DNA from: Candidatus Thorarchaeota archaeon
GTDB taxonomy: Archaea > Asgardarchaeota > Thorarchaeia > Thorarchaeales > Thorarchaeaceae
DNA: 10,676 nt
NCBI GenBank assembly: GCA_013138615.1
Contig: WTCK01000084.1
Coordinates: 1 to 10,676 of the forward strand
Reading direction: 5' to 3'
Below, one piece after another: positions 6,330 through 10,676 of the stretch. How positions within the stretch are numbered: the stretch's first letter is position 1; every line of letters starts with the position of its first letter. Under the pieces are notes generated by a model that saw only the letters and a list, made by a program, of their open reading frames with translations, did not search any database and had not been told where the DNA came from. Position numbers and translations under genes: made by a program.

Positions 6330-7145
6330 CTATTCATCCTCCTCTCCTGCAATCTCGGCTTCGCCAAGATCGGTTTCCAAGTCATCTTCGTATTCGTCGA
6401 GTTCCTCGCCCTCAACCGCCACCTTCTTGGTGTATGCGCTCTTCAGGGCTTCCTTCTGGAGCTCAAGAATATACTTCATTGCAGTGACTCCCATTCCCAT
6501 GGCTTCCATCAGTTCCTCCTTAGCGAAGGACCCGTCCTGCTGGAGCAATGTAATGTCTCCAGTTGTGCCGAGCATGGCCATTGGTACATCGCCTCCACCA
6601 TACTTGTCTTCCTCATCGCCCAAGTCAACCAAGAGCTTGCCTTCCGCCTTGCCTACGGCAACAGCTGGCACTAGAGTCTTCATTGGTATGCCTGCGTCAG
6701 CAAGGGCCAAGGAAGCTGCGTTAATTGCAGCACACCTAGTACCGCCATCAGCTTGTACTACCTGGATGAAGACATCCACAACTGCGCGAGGGTAATCTTG
6801 CAGAAAGAGAGCGGGTTTCAAGGCATTGGCAATGACCATGGAAATTTCACGTTCTCTTCGAGATGGTGCAGGCCTTTTTCTATCAGGGACAGAAAAGGTC
6901 ATCATACGATACACGCATCTAAGATAGGCTCTGTCATTTATGGTCAAGTGTCGGGGATGAAGCTCCCGCGGGCCATATACTGCAGCTAAAATGTAGGTAT
7001 TGCCTTGCCGAATGGATGCCGAACCATCAGCTTGTTTCAATACACCGACCTTCAACTCGATAGGTCGCATCTCATCAGTTCTTCTGCCATCAATCCTCAA
7101 TCCTTCCGGATTGATAAGAAAGTCTGGCTTTGTTTCCGGACTCAT
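6330..7145 (-). CDS. rrp41: Exosome complex catalytic subunit Rrp41
   Basis: This is the active phosphorolytic subunit of the archaeal exosome. The 271-residue protein shows LRIDGRRTDEMRPI (16-29), GNTYILAAVYGPRE (48-61), the RRERE stretch (96-100), the phosphate-site GGTRCAAINAASLALADAGIPM (134-155) and the catalytic carboxylates Asp180 and Asp186 in the EEDKYGGGDVP segment, spaced six apart as in characterised Rrp41 proteins. The last ~27 residues (245-271) are strongly acidic, rather longer than the family's usual end. The ATG overlaps the rrp4 stop by four bases (ATGA), with GGAGG a little further upstream than usual (13 bases). It pairs with Rrp42 encoded directly downstream. Confidence 0.97.
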   Translation of the reverse strand: MSPETKPDFLINPEGLRIDGRRTDEMRPIELKVGVLKQADGSASIRQGNTYILAAVYGPRELHPRHLTINDRAYLRCVYRMMTFSVPDRKRPAPSRREREISMVIANALKPALFLQDYPRAVVDVFIQVVQADGGTRCAAINAASLALADAGIPMKTLVPAVAVGKAEGKLLVDLGDEEDKYGGGDVPMAMLGTTGDITLLQQDGSFAKEELMEAMGMGVTAMKYILELQKEALKSAYTKKVAVEGEELDEYEDDLETDLGEAEIAGEEDE

Positions 7146-8068
7146 TCTTCAATCACTTCCTCCGTTTTGTCATCATTATCCTCTGCAGCCGTCGCTTCTT
7201 CAGCAGGGGCTGGTTCCTCTTCAGATGCCGCGGGCTCTGTCGGCTCCTCTGTCGGGGGAGTCGTTATTTCCTCAGCAATCTTTTCTTCAACTACAGGCAC
7301 TGGTTCTTCTTCTGGCGGCTCCGCTTCCACGGGAGATTCTACTTCTTCTTCGGACTCAACTTCGATCGTTTTGGGAGCCTTTTCTTTTATTTCCGCCAGC
7401 TCCTGGTCGAGCATCGCACCGACTCTCTCAGTCAGTTTCGATGTGTGCGCCTGCGCTTCAATCATCTTGAAAGCCTTGATTGCTAGATCAAGAGTGGGGG
7501 CGTCAGGAGCACGAACCCAAATCTTTCCATTCTGAGCGACCACCGCTTCAATTCGAAGCTTGTCCTTGATCATATTGATCATCGAACCCGATCGTCCGAT
7601 TACTCGGGGTATCTTTGCTGGGCTCAAATCGAGAAGCATACCTTCAGTGAGCAGCCCCAGCTCTCTCCCTTTGAGTGTAAGGAATGGGCCGCTGTTTCTG
7701 TCAAAAGCGGTGATCTCTGCTGCGATCACATCACCAATGTCAAAGTAGCGAGAAATGTCATCGTCATAGGGACGTCTTAGCGCATTGTTAGCGTGAAGTG
7801 ATGCGCCATAAGGTCCGGTAATGTCGACCTTCCAGTTGTTTCCTGCAACTCTCGTAATAGTACCTATAACAAGGTCGCCCTCACTGGGGATGTACACACC
7901 CTCAAGAGGAACTACCTTCACAGTGTTTCCACGTAATTCTGCGAGACCTGCTAACGCCGAGTAAATCTTACCTTCCTCGTCATAGGTCCCCATGGAGGAT
8001 CGATATCGGCCCTCCGCGAGTAGTTCTCCTGGAACTACTACTTCTCTCTTTTTGAAATAAACAGTCAA
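7142..8068 (-). CDS. rrp4: Exosome RNA-binding cap subunit Rrp4 with long acidic tail
   Basis: Rrp4 sits on top of the Rrp41-Rrp42 ring and guides RNA into the pore. Order of domains: an N-terminal strand-rich region (1-55) with VPGELLAEG, an S1 domain (about 58-133) including GDLVIGTITRV and GPYGASLH, and a KH domain (about 140-205) with the GxxG loop as Gly158-Arg-Ser-Gly161 in VIGRSGSMI. Archaeal Rrp4 usually ends at about 230-250 residues; here a low-complexity tail of about 80 residues (228-308), very rich in Glu, Pro, Ala and Thr, continues to the stop. It has no visible fold. The start is a TTG (8066-8068) preceded by GAGGG seven to eight bases upstream. Rrp41 follows with a 4-base overlap. 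Confidence 0.95.
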   Translation of the reverse strand: MTVYFKKREVVVPGELLAEGRYRSSMGTYDEEGKIYSALAGLAELRGNTVKVVPLEGVYIPSEGDLVIGTITRVAGNNWKVDITGPYGASLHANNALRRPYDDDISRYFDIGDVIAAEITAFDRNSGPFLTLKGRELGLLTEGMLLDLSPAKIPRVIGRSGSMINMIKDKLRIEAVVAQNGKIWVRAPDAPTLDLAIKAFKMIEAQAHTSKLTERVGAMLDQELAEIKEKAPKTIEVESEEEVESPVEAEPPEEEPVPVVEEKIAEEITTPPTEEPTEPAASEEEPAPAEEATAAEDNDDKTEEVIEE

Positions 8069-8144
8069 TTAATTTCCCTCGTTCTGTATTCATACTTATT
8101 CTTCATGTTCTAATGTTCATTCGATGCATCGCATTCCGCGACTG
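8069..8144 (-). other. SBDS-Rrp4 spacer
   Basis: This is a 76-base A/T-rich gap. The minus strand contains AGAATAAGTATGAATAC (around 8086-8102), which could act as a weak internal promoter element, followed by the GAGGG ribosome binding site of rrp4. Nothing else is recognisable. Confidence 0.3.
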
Positions 8145-8864
8145 TCATCTAACAACGTCAATTCGTGTTTGTCCCTTTGTCAACTTGTTCAAGTCATCGT
8201 AGAGAGCCTGTCTAAGAGATGCAGGCATCTCAACGAGCCCAGTCCACGAGCCATCCTGTCCCCAAGAATCAGATTTAATGACTCCAGCTTTTGCCACAAT
8301 ATTGTACCCCTTGCCTGCAAATGAGGCGGGAAGTGTTATGCTTAGTTTAACACTCTCAAAGGAGATGGGTATTATCACTAGAAGCGCCTTCACCACTCGT
8401 GGAACCTGTTCATCAACTCTGATGAAGGGATCAACCCGTACCTTGGCTTCTTCCATCGCTTGCCGAATTCGGTCTGGGGGATGAGGATGCCCAGTCTGGG
8501 GGTTCATAGCTCTCTTAGCAATATCTTTGATAATTGCCTCAGTTTTCTCCTCGACGAGGCGGACTCTTTGTTCATGTGTCAACTTGAACTCGCCATGCTT
8601 GAGAATCTCAGGTGCTACCGTGAAGACCTCACTTGAACCAAAAGCATCCTTCACGAGAATTTCAGTCGCACGCGACCCTCTTTTAGCGTCATCATAGATT
8701 TCGAAAGACTTCAAAATGTCCTCCATGGGTATTTCTTCCCCACGTCTGTAATCAAATGCTAGGTCTGGGTCAACAAACAGCTCGAAACGATTACCTTCCC
8801 TTTGAATGCCAATAACAACGGCATCCAGTTCGAGCCATTTATCGCCACTTTTTCTGGAACCCAT
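8145..8864 (-). CDS. sdo1: Ribosome maturation protein SBDS (Sdo1)
   Basis: SBDS is the archaeal counterpart of the Shwachman-Bodian-Diamond protein; with a GTPase it releases the anti-association factor aIF6 from the large ribosomal subunit. The three expected domains are visible in 239 residues: the N-terminal FYSH domain with RFELFVDPDLAFDYRRG (26-42) and VFTVAPEIL (80-88), a helical middle domain (about 95-160) with the family's NPQTGHPHPPDRI (121-133) and KVRVDPF (141-147), and a ferredoxin-like C-terminal domain (about 160-239). I use the ATG at 8862-8864; a TTG directly before it (8865-8867) is an equal candidate, with GGAG at the end of psmA lying 12 bases before the TTG and 15 before the ATG. 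It follows psmA after 18 bases. Confidence 0.95.
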   Translation of the reverse strand: MGSRKSGDKWLELDAVVIGIQREGNRFELFVDPDLAFDYRRGEEIPMEDILKSFEIYDDAKRGSRATEILVKDAFGSSEVFTVAPEILKHGEFKLTHEQRVRLVEEKTEAIIKDIAKRAMNPQTGHPHPPDRIRQAMEEAKVRVDPFIRVDEQVPRVVKALLVIIPISFESVKLSITLPASFAGKGYNIVAKAGVIKSDSWGQDGSWTGLVEMPASLRQALYDDLNKLTKGQTRIDVVR

Positions 8865-8882
8865 CAATTGTCAGGTCAACTC

Positions 8883-9617
8883 CTATGCTTTCTTTTCTGA
8901 TTCCATGGGTGAAAGATGGCTGTCTACTTCCTCGCTGGATAGCTTGTAGAAAATCCCTGTGCTTACGGGGATTTTGGCAATCTCCACATTCCTAGAAGTT
9001 AGCTCAGCATCGGTAGTCTGACGAAGAGTATCTAGAGCGAGATTGATTGCCTGTGTGATTTTCATTTTGGGTTTGTAATGTGTTTCGAGATACTCACCAG
9101 CTCTGTTGCTTCCCCGGCCAATTACAGCCGCTAAGAAGCCCCAGTATGTTCCTACTGGATCAGTAACATAAAGTCTGGGCGAATTATCATGGTCAACCGA
9201 GCCAATAATCATTGCAACGCCATAGGGACGTGCACCGCCGGTCTGGGTGAACTGCCCTTTGATGTCGCATATGTACTCAGCCACGGCTTCACCAGGGACG
9301 GGCTCTTCAAAGGTCAGCCAATAGGATTGTGCCTTTATCCGTGCATTTTCAATCAGTTTTCTTGCGTCAGCCATTAAACCCGATGTAGCGATCCCAAGGT
9401 GTTCATCTATCTTGGAGATTTTCTCTACGCTATCTGATTCCTGTAGCGGCTTCATAATCTTTTCAGCAAGCAGCACTACACCCTCATTGCAGAGAATCCC
9501 AATAGAAGTCGCCCCCTGCTCCACTGCCTTCTTTGCATATTCGGCCGCAAAGATTCTGCCTTCGGGGCTGAATATGCTGGTACTCATATCGTACCCAGCA
9601 CCAGAAATACCAAACAC
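8883..9617 (-). CDS. psmA: Proteasome subunit alpha
   Basis: This is the outer-ring subunit of the 20S proteasome; alpha rings gate entry to the chamber and dock regulatory ATPases. The sequence reads GAGYDMSTSIFSPEGRIFAAEYA (residues 6-28), then AEK (51-53, Lys53 at the position expected of the ATPase-docking pocket lysine), TSGLMADAR (78-86) and GGARPYGVAMIIG (127-139). I choose the GTG at 9615-9617: it has GGAGG nine bases upstream and gives 244 residues with the usual short N-terminus. Earlier in-frame ATGs (9647, 9743) would add 10 or 42 residues not typical of the family. The conserved gate motif Tyr-Asp-Arg is Tyr-Asp-Met here (9-11), and the usual FQVEYA is FAAEYA. It heads the RNA-processing cluster; no beta subunit is nearby. 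Confidence 0.95.
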   Translation of the reverse strand: MFGISGAGYDMSTSIFSPEGRIFAAEYAKKAVEQGATSIGILCNEGVVLLAEKIMKPLQESDSVEKISKIDEHLGIATSGLMADARKLIENARIKAQSYWLTFEEPVPGEAVAEYICDIKGQFTQTGGARPYGVAMIIGSVDHDNSPRLYVTDPVGTYWGFLAAVIGRGSNRAGEYLETHYKPKMKITQAINLALDTLRQTTDAELTSRNVEIAKIPVSTGIFYKLSSEEVDSHLSPMESEKKA

Positions 9618-9760
9618 TGCAATGTTCCTCCAAGTAGTCTCCAGCATTACCCACAGGAAGCCAGAATCTCGTGCGGTTGGCACTACCTGGCAGTTCCAGA
9701 AGGGACACATCGGACTGCCCATGTGACACTGGCCCCAGGCCACTGTACACTAGGCTCAAT
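9618..9760 (-). promoter_or_regulatory. psmA leader with inverted repeats overlapping the ribosome binding site
   Basis: This stretch looks richer in G and C than the surrounding spacers and contains several complementary segments. The most pointed is CCAGGTAGT (9690-9682, minus strand) with ACTACTTGG (9638-9630), nine pairs including one G-U; its 3' arm covers the first two bases of the psmA GGAGG (9631-9627). Others are TGGCC/GGCCA around 9730-9742, CACAT/ATGTG (9725-9706) and GGCAGT/ACTGCC (9719-9689); the last two cannot form together. The psmA frame stays open through here to an ATG at 9743, but without family similarity. I read it as an untranslated, structured leader. Confidence 0.4.
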
Positions 9761-9778
9761 CGGCTAGCTTGGAAATTG

Positions 9779-9792
9779 ATTCATAAAGCTTC
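9779..9792 (-). promoter_or_regulatory. Candidate archaeal promoter for the psmA cluster
   Basis: On the minus strand the stretch AGAAGCTTTATGAATC has a purine-rich lead and a TATA-like CTTTATGA (9788-9781). Transcription would start roughly 25 bases on, near 9757-9760, giving a leader of about 140 bases before the psmA GTG. The match to the archaeal TATA consensus is only partial, and it is chosen because it lies in the longest spacer upstream of the cluster. Confidence 0.3.
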
Positions 9793-9829
9793 TGGTCTAG
9801 TGGTGCCACTTCCACCAGTCAATCTGGTG
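9792..9829 (-). repeat. Alternative hairpins after the small membrane protein gene
   Basis: Starting about five bases after the stop codon of the upstream gene, minus-strand CACCAG (9829-9824) and CTGGTG (9818-9813) form a 6-base stem with a 5-base loop. The same CTGGT can instead pair with a downstream ACCAG (9796-9792), enclosing AGTGG (9810-9806) and CCACT (9803-9799), which are complementary to each other. The two folds exclude one another. There is no U-run, so this is not an obvious terminator; it could mark a 3' end or belong to the leader of psmA. Confidence 0.4.
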
Positions 9830-9833
9830 AGTT

Positions 9834-10262
9834 TCAGTCCTGAAGCATGAAAAGATATACAACGAACCCGATGGAAATTACAAGAGTAGCGATGCCAACG
9901 TTGCTATCGAACATCGCCCACGAAATCGCTGTCGCCAGAATCAGAGTGAAAATAATCTCAAGCCAACCAGCCCGTATTTCGGAAAAGTAGAGTTTGGAGT
10001 TGATGATTGTGGTAATGAGAGCGATGAAGAAACCGACCATGAGCAGGGTTTCAATCACCGGAACTAGGAAGGAGTTGGTTTCCAATAGCCAGTTAACAGG
10101 ACTTGTATCGATGACGTCAGGTGTGGACCAATACCAAAAGGCCACTCCAAGTATCAAAAACACGAGCGAGAATATCACCGTAATAATCGTGGATCGCACG
10201 AACTCCTTTTTCTCAATCGTATCGCTCACTGTGTCTAACACCGACCTTGACTTCGGGGACAT
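9834..10262 (-). CDS. Small membrane protein of unknown function
   Basis: I do not recognise this 142-residue protein. It has a charged N-terminal stretch of about 22 residues (several Lys and Arg) and then four likely membrane helices at about 24-45, 66-87, 101-117 and 121-139, with a Trp/Pro/Asp-containing loop between the first two and a short KLYFSEIRAGW loop after the second. The C-terminus ends directly after the last helix. The ATG at 10260-10262 is the natural start; the ribosome binding site is weak (GTGGGAAA). It lies 42 bases after the metal permease gene and could be co-transcribed with it, but nothing ties it to metal transport. The presence of one long open frame on the coding strand with membrane-protein composition supports a real gene. 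Confidence 0.7.
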   Translation of the reverse strand: MSPKSRSVLDTVSDTIEKKEFVRSTIITVIFSLVFLILGVAFWYWSTPDVIDTSPVNWLLETNSFLVPVIETLLMVGFFIALITTIINSKLYFSEIRAGWLEIIFTLILATAISWAMFDSNVGIATLVISIGFVVYLFMLQD

Positions 10263-10304
10263 TTCTGTTTCCCACTTAAAGATACCGACAAGATAGCACT
10301 CGCT

Positions 10305-10676
10305 CTAGTGGTCATGACCTTCATGTGCGCTCGTGTCCAATGCTTCACCGAGAACTAAAGTTGCTTCTTCATCATGCACCGGAAGTTGGTCTAAGTCTAT
10401 GCTTACGCGATCTCGTAGCCTCTTGATTTGCATTGCTACCACATACGAAAGGGCTGCGAGTATTCCTGCGATTGCGCTTGGCGAGGCACTAATTGTGAAG
10501 GATGCAACCAATCCCATTAGCTCAGACAGTAATGCAATGATGAAAACTGCAATGAAAATGCCGCGAATTGATTTTATCAGCTCACTTGCCGCAGCAGCTG
10601 GTGCAACCATAATTGCATAGACCAAGATTGCACCCACGGCTTTGGTTGCAAGCGCGATTGCTAGAGCTGAGGTAAC
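10305..10676 (-). CDS. Zinc/manganese ABC transporter permease, ABC-3 family (5' end outside window)
   Basis: This is the C-terminal 123 residues of a membrane permease of the ZnuB/MntB (ABC-3) family, which moves divalent metal ions with a partner ATPase and a solute-binding lipoprotein. The open frame continues past the window edge. The first visible part, ALATKAVGAILVYAIMVAPAAA, matches the family's conserved pattern of a Val-Gly-Ala helix ending in a Pro-Ala-Ala stretch. Two more hydrophobic helices follow (about residues 36-58 and 62-84 of the visible part). The cytoplasmic tail carries His-Asp-Glu-Glu and ends HEGHDH, a likely metal-binding end. The GTG at 10635-10637 is internal to the homologous region and is not the true start. 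The metal specificity cannot be read from this fragment. Confidence 0.85.
   Translation of the reverse strand, partial: VTSALAIALATKAVGAILVYAIMVAPAAAASELIKSIRGIFIAVFIIALLSELMGLVASFTISASPSAIAGILAALSYVVAMQIKRLRDRVSIDLDQLPVHDEEATLVLGEALDTSAHEGHDH

Noticed and set aside
6160..6795. Plus-strand open frame of 211 codons
   Set aside because: It runs antisense to rrp42 and rrp41, whose products are unmistakable; the translation is low-complexity Ser/Ala-rich and has no family features.
7005..7535. Plus-strand open frame of 176 codons, Ser/Gly-rich
   Set aside because: It is the antisense of the acidic tail of Rrp4; its repetitive look comes from the Glu/Pro/Ala codons on the real coding strand.
9618..9743. 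N-terminal extension of psmA to the ATG at 9743, with several Cys and Trp residues
   Set aside because: The extra 42 residues do not belong to the family, while a GTG with a well-placed GGAGG gives the normal N-terminus. An open run of 42 codons is not improbable by chance.
9824..9829. Intrinsic terminator after the small membrane protein gene
   Set aside because: The hairpin is real but there is no T-run on the coding strand after it, so it is listed only as an inverted repeat.
9640..9830. Possible tRNA gene in the G/C-rich spacer
   Set aside because: No T-loop (GTTCRA-type) sequence and no 7-pair acceptor stem could be found on either strand.

Overview
This window looks archaeal. Every gene I can support lies on the minus strand. 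The core is the conserved archaeal exosome/proteasome 'superoperon': proteasome alpha, SBDS, Rrp4, Rrp41, Rrp42, ribosomal protein L37Ae, a Brix/Imp4-like protein, the KEOPS subunit Pcc1, prefoldin beta, a DUF3194 protein and a DHH phosphoesterase. Spacing is tight, with several 4-base stop/start overlaps, clear Shine-Dalgarno sequences and frequent GTG or TTG starts. Moderate base composition and a proteasome alpha N-terminus that recalls eukaryotic alpha7 would fit an Asgard-type archaeon (for example Thorarchaeia), but that placement is a guess; only 'archaeon' is well supported.

Layout in the direction of transcription (high to low coordinates). 10676-10305: C-terminal part of an ABC-3 family zinc/manganese permease with a His-rich tail. 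10262-9834: an unrecognised small membrane protein with four predicted helices. 9833-9618: a 216-base spacer rich in inverted repeats, with a candidate promoter and the proteasome leader. 9617-8883 psmA; 8864-8145 SBDS; 8068-7142 Rrp4; 7145-6330 Rrp41; 6327-5494 Rrp42. 5493-5346: a 148-base spacer with four successive hairpins. 5345-4920 L37Ae; 4878-4324 Brix; 4226-3921 Pcc1; 3862-3500 prefoldin beta; 3503-3195 DUF3194; 3198-2191 DHH phosphoesterase. 2176-1: an energy-coupling-factor (ECF) transporter core, two ATPases followed by EcfT, which runs off the window.

The middle genes form an RNA and protein quality-control unit: the exosome degrades and tails RNA, SBDS and Brix act in ribosome assembly, L37Ae is a structural ribosomal protein, Pcc1 is part of the tRNA t6A machinery, prefoldin holds nascent proteins, the proteasome destroys proteins, and the DHH enzyme may finish off short oligonucleotides. 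The ECF genes follow the DHH gene after only 14 bases and are probably co-transcribed, though functionally unrelated.

I see no wholly new system. The points most worth a second look are the hairpin-rich spacer before L37Ae, long acidic C-terminal tails on three RNA-machinery proteins (Rrp4, Rrp41, L37Ae), the altered gate motif (Tyr-Asp-Met) of the proteasome alpha subunit, possible alternative RNA structures ahead of psmA, and the absence of rpoP (Rpo12) from its usual place between L37Ae and Brix. No tRNA, rRNA, CRISPR array or mobile element was seen.
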